Shown here one piece after another: positions 1-5,733 of a DNA stretch of 7,681 bases. The notes under the pieces are model-generated. The model worked only from the letters and a program-made list of their open reading frames with translations, did not search any database and had not been told where the DNA came from. The first letter of the stretch is position 1. Each line of letters starts with the position of its first letter. The position numbers and the translations under genes are program-made. Source of the DNA: JAAZNO01 sp012798275 (GTDB lineage: Bacteria; Chloroflexota; Anaerolineae; B4-G1; SLSP01); the NCBI GenBank assembly GCA_035347995.1, contig DAOPQD010000130.1:1-7681 (forward strand). Direction: 5' to 3'.

Positions 1-87
1 ACTTGCGTGACAAAGGTACCGCCACTGACTAAAAAACGCAAGATTTCCTGGCGACTGCTGAAGATTGAGAATCAACTTTTGCCCCCT

Positions 88-130
88 ATTCCCTTCCCCC
101 CGCGTGTGCGGGGGGAAGGGGAATTTTTTT
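88..130 (+). terminator. Hairpin with plus-side T-tract
   Basis: A left arm at 88-103 pairs with a right arm at 108-124 around a GTGT loop. The stem is about 16 bp with one unpaired G, and is almost all C on one side and G on the other. It is followed on the plus strand by a run of seven T (124-130). That is the form of a rho-independent terminator for plus-strand transcription, but no plus-strand gene precedes it in the window. Read on the minus strand, as the exit of the Hsp70-like gene, no T-run follows. It may instead be one unit of a palindromic repeat cluster. Confidence 0.45.
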
Positions 131-132
131 GT

Positions 133-180
133 GGGGCTTTGCAGGCGGGCTACGCCCGCCTGCAAAGCCCCTTTGTTTTT
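133..180 (+). terminator. Perfect 18-bp hairpin followed by T-rich tract
   Basis: The arms at 133-150 and 154-171 are perfectly complementary over 18 bp with a TAC loop, and TTTGTTTTT follows at 172-180. This is a textbook intrinsic-terminator shape for the plus strand. For minus-strand transcripts leaving the Hsp70-like gene (stop at 278), the same stem forms in RNA but is followed by ACAAAAAAA rather than a U-tract. It could still protect the 3' end or mark a repeat element. The structure is certain; the function is inferred. Confidence 0.5.
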
Positions 181-186
181 CTCCCC

Positions 187-219
187 CCTTCCACCGGTAG
201 GGGAAGGAGGGCCGGGGGG
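187..219. repeat. Imperfect C-rich/G-rich inverted repeat
   Basis: A C-rich stretch (CCCCTTCC, about 186-192) faces a G-rich stretch (GGGGAAGG and GGGGGG, about 200-219) around an ACCGGT core. Pairing is imperfect and no T-tract follows on either strand, so I do not call it a terminator. Its arms resemble those of the hairpin at 88-124. Together the three structures fill 88-219 and look like one composite palindromic repeat between the Hsp70-like gene and whatever lies beyond the window edge. Confidence 0.4.
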
Positions 220-277
220 AAAACAGCTCACATTTTTGTGCTTGCGCGAGGTGCGCCACAGCACATGGCGTCTCCTT

Positions 278-2092
278 CTATTCCAGGGGCCGCACCGCCA
301 CCAGGTAATTCATGAACGCGGGACCGACGCTCCCCGGCGCCTGATTGCCTCCCAGCGACACCTTGCCCGCCGGGAAATCGCGGCTGTACACCACGAAGGG
401 CATCCGCCCGCCGGGATGATCAATTTCGAGGGACATTGGCTCCGGCGTGAACGTCTGCAGCCAGTCGGGAATGCCCTTGGCCAGCCCCAGATACGCCACG
501 TAGACCTTCACCGGGCGCTCCAGGTAAAAATGCAGGAAAGAATCGCGGCGCACGCCATAGTCCAGGTCGGCGGTCTGAATGGCAGGGAGGCCGCTCAATG
601 CCAGCGGCAGCTGCATGATGGGGTAAGGCTGGTCGGTGTAGGCGGGGCGAAATGAGCGCAAGAAGGTCTGGCGATAGCGGTGCGAGCTGGCGACCTGCAC
701 CCCCGTGATCGGGGAGACGTAGCGCGCGGCATAAGCGCCAGGGCGCCGTCCGGCGTCCTCCTGCGCCACCACTGCCATCCCGCCCACCACCGAGGTGAGG
801 GGGTCCATCGCGCGCAGCTTCTCGTAGCCGAAAATCCGCTCCAGCAGCGCCACGAAAATCGGGATCTGCGAGCTGCCGCCCGTGCGCAAGACGACCTGCA
901 CCTGCTCCGGGCGCACGCCCGCCTCCGCCAGCACCGCGTGAAGCTCTCGTTCTACCAGGGCCACTTCCGGTTCAAGCAGCTCCTCGAAACGGCGGCGCAA
1001 AATCCGCTCGCGGATCTGGATCGCCTGATAGGAAAATTCCAGTTTGGCGATCAAGTCGGTCGAGAGCTGGATCTTGGCGCGTTCGATCGTCTTAAAAAGG
1101 GAAAAGCCCACGTTCGCGGTCACCAGGGTTTCCAGCGCGCGCATGGCTTCAGGGTTGTTGCCGGTCTCCTGAAAGCGTCGGATCTTCTCCAATTCCTGCG
1201 GCCGCGAGAGCTCCGGCATCGTCTGCCACGCCTTCAGCAAATCCAGCATGTAGTAAGGGAAATCCACATCGCCCTCCACCTTCGAACCAGCACCAAAATA
1301 CGTGAGCAGCGATTCCATCACCCGCCGGTCCAGGTCATCGCCGCCGACGAGCACGCCTCGCGTCGCCAACACCCGCGGAGGCTCGCGCCCGCCCACCTCG
1401 ACCACGGTAAGGTCGAGCGTGCCGCCGCCAAAATCGAACACCAACGCGAGTTCCCGGCGCGTCGCGCTGCGGTGATAGAGATGCGCTGCGCCGATAGGCT
1501 CCAGCTGGAAGGTGATCTCCTTGAAGCCGGCAAAACGCGCCGCCTTGTAGAGCAGCTCTTCCGCCCGCTCGGAGACGGCGGGATCGTCGGAGAATGTCAC
1601 GGGGCGCCCCAGCACCACCGCGTCACAGGTCCCGCCGAGTTGTTGCTCCGCGCGCCCGCGCATCGCCCGCAGCAAAATGGCGATGAGTTCATCCACCGGA
1701 TAGTAGCGATCAAAAATCCGGGTGCCCTCGTACTGCGGGTCGCGCAGCACGGTTTTGACCGATTGAAGCAACCGTCCCTTCGCCGCGATGTCCACCTGCT
1801 CGTAGATGTCATGCAGGTACTGGATCGGCGCGGAACCAGAGCCGGCGACGATGATCTCGATCGCGCCCATGTGTTGCCGCTCCCACACCGGACGCCGTCC
1901 CGTCTCCTGCTCCAAATATTCGGCGGCAGCGGCGCTGCCCAGGCTGGTTTCGTGATTACGCTGGATGTAAATGAGAGAGGGCAACACGCGCGGGTTGTCA
2001 TTGCCGGGGTCAATGTCCACCGGATACAAAGTCGCGCCGTCGTAGTAAGCGACGGCGGAGTTGGTCGTCCCAAAATCAATGCCGATGCGCAT
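278..2092 (-). CDS. Hsp70-like ATPase with atypical C-terminal beta module
   Basis: This 604-residue protein has the actin/Hsp70 ATPase fold. Visible motifs are phosphate-1 IGIDFGTTNS (3-12), phosphate-2 VFDFGGGTLDLTV (218-230), GGDDLD (about 250-255) and the adenosine motif VVLRTGGSSQIP (400-411). An alpha-helical part lies around 285-380. After about residue 460 the usual DnaK substrate-binding domain and lid are not recognisable. Instead residues about 485-604 read as a beta-rich module with VYVAY, PDWLQTFT, VYSRDFPAGKVSLGGN and a final NYLVAV. From memory this resembles modules of secreted bacterial carbohydrate-active proteins, yet no signal peptide is present, so it should act in the cytoplasm. 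I chose the ATG at 2092 because AGGAG (2105-2101) lies 8 nt upstream. A GTG at 2101 overlapping the previous stop as GTGA is the alternative. It is the second gene of a pair, 5 bp after the GIY-YIG/Nudix gene. It is not DnaK itself, and its substrate is unknown. Confidence 0.88.
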   Translation of the reverse strand: MRIGIDFGTTNSAVAYYDGATLYPVDIDPGNDNPRVLPSLIYIQRNHETSLGSAAAAEYLEQETGRRPVWERQHMGAIEIIVAGSGSAPIQYLHDIYEQVDIAAKGRLLQSVKTVLRDPQYEGTRIFDRYYPVDELIAILLRAMRGRAEQQLGGTCDAVVLGRPVTFSDDPAVSERAEELLYKAARFAGFKEITFQLEPIGAAHLYHRSATRRELALVFDFGGGTLDLTVVEVGGREPPRVLATRGVLVGGDDLDRRVMESLLTYFGAGSKVEGDVDFPYYMLDLLKAWQTMPELSRPQELEKIRRFQETGNNPEAMRALETLVTANVGFSLFKTIERAKIQLSTDLIAKLEFSYQAIQIRERILRRRFEELLEPEVALVERELHAVLAEAGVRPEQVQVVLRTGGSSQIPIFVALLERIFGYEKLRAMDPLTSVVGGMAVVAQEDAGRRPGAYAARYVSPITGVQVASSHRYRQTFLRSFRPAYTDQPYPIMQLPLALSGLPAIQTADLDYGVRRDSFLHFYLERPVKVYVAYLGLAKGIPDWLQTFTPEPMSLEIDHPGGRMPFVVYSRDFPAGKVSLGGNQAPGSVGPAFMNYLVAVRPLE

Positions 2093-2097
2093 GAACT

Positions 2098-2937
2098 TCA
2101 CTCCTGTGATCTGATGGCAGTCCCGTCGGCGCCTGGCAGGTCAGACCGTCCGCGCCGTGCGACCCACCACCCCTCCAGGTCGGCCAGGACTCGCCCAAGA
2201 TGAGCGTCAGCCAGCGTTTCCGGCAAGGCCGCGAGCGGGAACCAGGCGCAGCGCTCCGCAGCCTCACCAGCGCACGGCTCGCCCTCCGCTTCAGCCACAA
2301 AATAGACCGTCAAAATAGGGGCCCGTTCCCCCTGCAGGTCGTCATCCTCGAGATAGAAACCCAGCAAGTCGAGCCGCCGGACCTCCAAACCGGTTTCCTC
2401 CTGAGCCTCTCGTCGCGCCGCCGTTTCCGGCAATTCAGTCGTCCCCAGCCCCCTCGCCGGAACGTCCCACAATCCCTGCCCCGGTTCGAGCGCGCGGTGC
2501 ACCAACAACACGCGCCCCTGGCGCAGAATCAGGATTCCGACGCGCAATCCTGGTCGAGAGTCATGGGCGCGCCCGCAAACCGTGCAGACCGGCGTTTCTC
2601 CCGGCGTCTCAAGCGCGCCGCCGCAATAGGGACAAAAACGCTGGCGTTGCGGCTCACCGACTACCTCAAAGGCAAAGGGGCCCCCCTTGTAAGGCCAGCG
2701 TCCCTCAATCCAGGCGAGCTTGGCCTCACGCGGCAGCGCCTTGAAGCTGTGTTCCGCGCGCAAGGCTTCCCCGCGCTCCGCATACTGCCACGCGGCCACG
2801 AGTTCCAGGGGAAGATGCGAGCGGGTGTAGGCGGCGCCACGCCCGCGCTGATGCTCGGTGAGGCGGCGCGCCACATCATGGGCTGAGCCGGTGTAGAGGG
2901 TGCCGTTGCCGCAGCGCAGCACGTAGAGATACCACAT
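2098..2937 (-). CDS. GIY-YIG / zinc-ribbon / Nudix fusion protein
   Basis: This 279-residue three-part protein is not a standard architecture that I know. Residues 1-80 are a compact GIY-YIG domain of the YhbQ/UPF0213 type: LYV (4-6), YTG (15-17), RRL (24-26), H29 and E62 in the EALRAE helix. Residues 102-121 hold two CxxC pairs (C102, C105, C118, C121), a likely zinc ribbon. Residues about 130-260 are a Nudix hydrolase domain with REAQEETGL (176-184), whose glutamates normally bind metal. The first Nudix-box glycine is R162 here (WDVPARG instead of W.LPGG). GIY-YIG domains cut or nick DNA, and Nudix domains hydrolyse nucleoside diphosphate derivatives; the actual substrates cannot be told from the sequence. 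The start at ATG 2937 is supported by AAGGAG about 9 nt upstream and by a promoter at 2994-3021. An ATG at 3021 lies inside that promoter. The stop is 5 bp before the Hsp70-like ATG, so the two are probably co-translated. Confidence 0.85.
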   Translation of the reverse strand: MWYLYVLRCGNGTLYTGSAHDVARRLTEHQRGRGAAYTRSHLPLELVAAWQYAERGEALRAEHSFKALPREAKLAWIEGRWPYKGGPFAFEVVGEPQRQRFCPYCGGALETPGETPVCTVCGRAHDSRPGLRVGILILRQGRVLLVHRALEPGQGLWDVPARGLGTTELPETAARREAQEETGLEVRRLDLLGFYLEDDDLQGERAPILTVYFVAEAEGEPCAGEAAERCAWFPLAALPETLADAHLGRVLADLEGWWVARRGRSDLPGADGTAIRSQE

Positions 2938-2993
2938 CGCAGTGAACTCCTTGTCTGAGCCTTGGACTGATGCAGGTCGGTTCAGGGAAGGCA

Positions 2994-3021
2994 AGTATAG
3001 CGCACATTCTTCAAGAGGCAA
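2994..3021 (-). promoter_or_regulatory. Sigma70-type promoter for GIY-YIG/Nudix-Hsp70 pair
   Basis: On the minus strand, TTGCCT (3021-3016) is separated by 16 bp from TATACT (2999-2994). Each box differs from consensus by one or two bases. The predicted transcript start, near 2987, leaves a leader of about 50 nt before the ATG at 2937. The placement also argues against translation from the upstream in-frame ATG at 3021. Confidence 0.6.
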
Positions 3022-3030
3022 ACGGAGGGT

Positions 3031-3087
3031 CGGACGCAGATGAACGCTGATAATGTGGAAAATCGTATGAATACACGAAAATCAGCG
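3031..3087. repeat. Degenerate dispersed intergenic repeat remnant
   Basis: The stretch contains CGCAGATGAACGCTGAT and, further on, ACACGAAAATCAGCG. The ends CGCTGAT (3045-3051) and ATCAGCG (3081-3087) are inverted 7-mers. Read on the minus strand it gives TCAGCGTTCATCTGCG, a motif I recall as a common intergenic repeat in environmental Chloroflexota-like genomes. The base pattern is seen; the repeat status is recall and needs a genome-wide count. Confidence 0.4.
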
Positions 3088-3104
3088 CCGGTACTCGCCG
3101 GCGC
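3085..3104 (-). terminator. Second hairpin after the DUF4349 gene
   Basis: A 7-bp GC stem (GCGCCGG at 3085-3091 with CCGGCGC at 3098-3104) has a 6-nt loop. On the minus strand it is followed by TGATTTTCG, a weak U-tract. It is a plausible intrinsic terminator for the upstream group, acting as a back-up to the larger hairpin at 3115-3150. Confidence 0.45.
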
Positions 3105-3114
3105 CCACAAATGA

Positions 3115-3150
3115 CGCCATGGCGGCGAGGGAGGCCTCGCCGCCATGGCG
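3115..3150 (-). terminator. Perfect 16-bp hairpin after the DUF4349 gene
   Basis: Arms at 3115-3130 and 3135-3150 are perfectly complementary over 16 bp and closed by a 4-nt loop. It begins 12 bp beyond the TAA of the DUF4349 gene. The minus-strand bases that follow are TCATTTG, only a weak U-tract. Position and strength suggest transcript termination or 3'-end protection at the end of the upstream group. Confidence 0.5.
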
Positions 3151-3162
3151 CACTATGCCGCC

Positions 3163-4062
3163 TTACCTGGCATCAGGGGCTTCAAGCGGCTCGGCCGTTT
3201 TCGCCGCGCGCTTGCGCCGCCCAAACAACCGCGACCATCCCTTGCGCACCAGATAGACTACGCCGCCCACTACAGCCAGAACCGGCACGACGTAGATCAC
3301 GATCCAGATCAGGGCATTGCCGAGAAATTTCAGGGTGTTGAGCAAGGCCTCGACGGCGCGTTTGGCGGTCCCCTGCGGACGCCAGCCGGCAACTTCCACC
3401 GGCTGTGAGAGCTCATCGGGAGTGAGCGTGACCGAAATGGTCGCCATGGCCGAGGAGCGCTCCAGGTACTGCATCCGTCCCTTCACCTGTTCGATCTCCT
3501 GCTGCGTGGCGCTCAGCTCGCGGTACACTGCCAGCACCGCTTCGGTGTCCTCGGCCTCCTGCATGAGCTCTTCGAGCCGGGCTGCTTTGTCTTCCAGCGC
3601 ACGCAGCCGCGATTCGAGGTCCACGTACTCCTGCGTCACATCCTCGCTGGAAGTGCTGTCGTGATTCACTTCCAACGCCAGCTTGCGCAACTGCGCCATG
3701 ACCTCGTGGAATTTCTCCGCCGGCACACGCAGGGTCATGTTGACCGTGACCAGGCCCTGCTCGTAACGATAGCTCTCCGAGGAGACCACGTAGCCGTTGA
3801 CGCTCTCGATGACGCGCTGCACGCCCTCCTGCGCCTGCAGCGCATCCGACACCACCAGCTCCAGAGAGCCATTGTAGACAATCATCGGTGTGATGTCGCC
3901 GGCAGCAGCATTCTGGCTGACCTCAGAAAAGCTCGCGTCGCTTCCAGGGGCAGTAGAAGACATGAGTCCCTCATCTACTGGCACCTCCTTCGCAACCCTC
4001 GCCCCGCAACCTGTCATCACCAGCATGGCCGCTACCAACGCCCAAATCCAGTGCCTTTTCAT
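3163..4062 (-). CDS. DUF4349-family membrane lipoprotein
   Basis: This 299-residue protein has a lipoprotein signal: basic MKRH, a hydrophobic stretch, and LVMTGC with the lipidated cysteine at C19. A low-complexity linker (20-55) follows. Next is a beta/alpha region with IVYNGSLELVVSD (61-73) and MTLRVPAEKFHEVM (109-122). A charged helical segment at about 146-205 probably forms a coiled coil. One membrane span (about 248-272) and a basic tail (KRAAK) end the protein. This order is what I know of DUF4349 proteins, whose biochemical role is unknown. With lipid at one end and a span at the other, most of the chain should sit outside the cytoplasmic membrane, with the tail in the cytoplasm. The ATG at 4062 has AAGGAGG 8 nt upstream. 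It follows the phosphoesterase gene by 76 bp with no convincing promoter, so it is probably the last gene of that unit. Confidence 0.85.
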   Translation of the reverse strand: MKRHWIWALVAAMLVMTGCGARVAKEVPVDEGLMSSTAPGSDASFSEVSQNAAAGDITPMIVYNGSLELVVSDALQAQEGVQRVIESVNGYVVSSESYRYEQGLVTVNMTLRVPAEKFHEVMAQLRKLALEVNHDSTSSEDVTQEYVDLESRLRALEDKAARLEELMQEAEDTEAVLAVYRELSATQQEIEQVKGRMQYLERSSAMATISVTLTPDELSQPVEVAGWRPQGTAKRAVEALLNTLKFLGNALIWIVIYVVPVLAVVGGVVYLVRKGWSRLFGRRKRAAKTAEPLEAPDAR

Positions 4063-4138
4063 CGCCAGATCCTCCTTCGCGTGAATGTCAACCTCAGTCT
4101 GCAGACGTTAGCTGTAGCGCAAAAGTTCCCCCCATCAC

Positions 4139-4867
4139 TTACCGCCCCAGCTCGAGGCGCTCAATCAAACGCGCCGGCATCCCACATGCGCGCATCCGTT
4201 CCTGCGTGATCTCGACCGCATAGGCGACGCGATGGAAGCTGAACGTCTGCGCTTCCGTGTCGAGGAGGCCATACGCGGCGCGCGGGTCGCCATCACGGGG
4301 CTGCCCGACGCTGCCGGCGTTGATGATCAGCCGACGTCCCCCCAATTGCAGCGGCTCCTCCCAATCGGGCGGCGACATCCGCGCCTCCGCAGTGCTCTCG
4401 TCCCACTCGAAGACTGCCGGAATGTGAGTGTGTCCCGACAGCGCAACGCGGAAGTTGTTGAAAGTAAAACTCTTGCGCGCCGCGTTTGCATCCAGGAGAT
4501 ATTCCCAAATGGGCTCACGCACGCTGGCATGGACCAGGACAAAATCCTCCACCTTCTGGCCAACGGGAAGGCCGGCCAGAAATCGCTGGTTCTCAGGAGT
4601 GAGCTCGCCCCGCGTCCACAAAAGGGCGTGTCGCGCGTCGGTGTTGAAGATGTAAGGATCGGCGCGCCCCAGGACGCCCCAGTCGTGATTGCCCATCACG
4701 CTCACGAGAGGAAACTCCTGGAGCCGCTCGAGCACCTCGTTGGGACTGGGGCCGTAGCCTACCAGGTCGCCCAAACACCAGATCGCATCGAAGGACGGCG
4801 CATCGTTCAGCACACTCTGCAACGCCGCCAGATTGGCATGAATATCACTCACGATCAGATAACGCAC
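4139..4867 (-). CDS. Calcineurin-like metallophosphoesterase
   Basis: This 242-residue protein carries the full metal-binding motif set of the YfcE-like phosphoesterase group: SDIHAN (D8, H10), GDLVGYG (D34), GNHD (N60, H61), a histidine at H113 (VHAS), SGHTH (H146, H148) and NAGSVGQPRD (183-192). Such enzymes hydrolyse phosphomonoester or phosphodiester bonds with two metal ions, usually Mn or Fe. The substrate cannot be predicted. No signal peptide is seen, so it is cytoplasmic. The start is GTG at 4867, with GGGGAGG 8 nt upstream, and the SDIHAN motif begins at residue 7, as usual in the family. It lies 67 bp after the biotin ligase gene. The pairing appears to be positional only. Confidence 0.93.
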   Translation of the reverse strand: MRYLIVSDIHANLAALQSVLNDAPSFDAIWCLGDLVGYGPSPNEVLERLQEFPLVSVMGNHDWGVLGRADPYIFNTDARHALLWTRGELTPENQRFLAGLPVGQKVEDFVLVHASVREPIWEYLLDANAARKSFTFNNFRVALSGHTHIPAVFEWDESTAEARMSPPDWEEPLQLGGRRLIINAGSVGQPRDGDPRAAYGLLDTEAQTFSFHRVAYAVEITQERMRACGMPARLIERLELGR

Positions 4868-4925
4868 GAGTCAGGCCTCCCCACGAGGAATCGCTTCACC
4901 GTCCACCTCTCTATTACTACACATT

Positions 4926-4931
4926 ACTATA
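4926..4931 (-). promoter_or_regulatory. Possible -10 element before the phosphoesterase gene
   Basis: In the AT-rich 67-bp gap between the biotin ligase stop and the phosphoesterase start, the minus strand reads TATAGT. No recognisable -35 box lies 16-18 bp upstream (the bases there read about ACGTGA). It could give weak internal transcription of the phosphoesterase and DUF4349 genes. Confidence 0.2.
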
Positions 4932-4934
4932 CTT

Positions 4935-5723
4935 TCATTTTCGCAGGCTCACGTCCCCCGCGTGCAGCGACAGCAGCTCCCCAGCTTCCGTGCGGACGAG
5001 CAGAGCGCCATCCTCCCGCACCTCCACTGCCACACCACACACCTCGCCGACGGGGGTATGAACCCGCACGGCCTGCCCCATCCAGGCCAGAGCCGCTCGC
5101 CATTCCGGCAGGGGATTCCACCCCGCGCTCAGCCGGTCGTACCGCGCCTCGATGTGTCGGAGCAGGGACAACAACAAGGCGCTCCGATCCACCCCGCGCC
5201 CGGTCTCGACCAGCAGGCTAGTCGCCTGCGGCGAGTACGTCTGCAGCGACGCGAGGGGCACGTTCACATTCACGCCGATGCCCACCATCAGGTAGGGCGA
5301 CGCTTCCGGAAGCGCGCCGATTTCCGCCAGGAGGCCGGCGAGCTTCCTCCACCCCGCCTCACGTTCCACAATCAGGTCGTTGGGCCATTTCAGCGTCGCC
5401 GGGAGCCCGGTCACCTCGCGGACGGCGGCCTGCAGCGCCAGCCCGCACGCCATGGTCACCCGCGAAGCGTGAAACAAAAACGGCTCCTGAGGACGGAAAA
5501 GGAGCGAGAGCAACAACGACGTCTCAGGAGCCGCTAACCACTGTCGTCCCAGCCGTCCGCGCCCGGCCGTCTGCACCTCAGCCAGCACCACGGTTCCTTC
5601 AGGCGCGCCGTGTTCTGCCAGCTGCCGCAGCACATCATGCGTCGAGGAAACACTCTCGTGGAAGACAAAACGCGGCGGAATCCCCAACCAGCCTTCGGGA
5701 CGGCAGAAGTGCGCAAGACTCAC
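4935..5723 (-). CDS. birA: Biotin-[acetyl-CoA-carboxylase] ligase, no HTH domain
   Basis: This 262-residue enzyme makes biotinyl-AMP from biotin and ATP and transfers biotin to a lysine of carrier proteins such as the acetyl-CoA carboxylase BCCP subunit. Visible motifs are SST (26-28), the biotin/ATP loop QTAGRGRLGRQW (51-62), LKWPNDL (111-117), K127 in RKLAGLL, and GIGVNVN (148-154). A C-terminal SH3-like domain spans about 215-262. It starts directly with the catalytic domain, so it is a group I ligase and cannot repress biotin genes as E. coli BirA does. The start is GTG at 5723, 10 bp after the peptidase stop. The Shine-Dalgarno sequence (GGGGG, 4 nt away) is poor, so translation is probably coupled to the upstream gene. 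No biotin synthesis gene is nearby. Confidence 0.93.
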   Translation of the reverse strand: MSLAHFCRPEGWLGIPPRFVFHESVSSTHDVLRQLAEHGAPEGTVVLAEVQTAGRGRLGRQWLAAPETSLLLSLLFRPQEPFLFHASRVTMACGLALQAAVREVTGLPATLKWPNDLIVEREAGWRKLAGLLAEIGALPEASPYLMVGIGVNVNVPLASLQTYSPQATSLLVETGRGVDRSALLLSLLRHIEARYDRLSAGWNPLPEWRAALAWMGQAVRVHTPVGEVCGVAVEVREDGALLVRTEAGELLSLHAGDVSLRK

Positions 5724-5733
5724 CGCGCCCCCA

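Noticed and set aside
1..87. Inverted CTTGCGT (2-8) and ACGCAAG (36-42)
   Set aside because: Seven pairs with a 27-nt loop and no T-tract are too weak to support a feature. I see nothing else in this stretch.
680..2203. Long open frame on the plus strand (507 codons)
   Set aside because: It lies antisense to the Hsp70-like gene, is rich in Arg, His and Gln as expected of a GC-rich shadow frame, and has no recognisable domain.
2938..3021. Upstream in-frame ATG (3021) for the GIY-YIG/Nudix gene
   Set aside because: It falls in the promoter -35 box and lacks a ribosome site. The ATG at 2937 has a good one and begins exactly where GIY-YIG proteins usually start.
4086..4091. Perfect TTGACA on the minus strand before the DUF4349 gene
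   Set aside because: At 16-18 bp downstream there is no -10-like box, only the region right at the start codon, so it cannot serve as a normal promoter.
4097..4106. Palindrome GTCTGCAGAC between the phosphoesterase and DUF4349 genes
   Set aside because: A 10-bp palindrome without a promoter overlap or second copy is not enough to call an operator.
4232..5221. Open frame of 329 codons on the plus strand
   Set aside because: It runs antisense across the phosphoesterase and biotin ligase genes, both of which have full catalytic motif sets, and it shows no family motifs.
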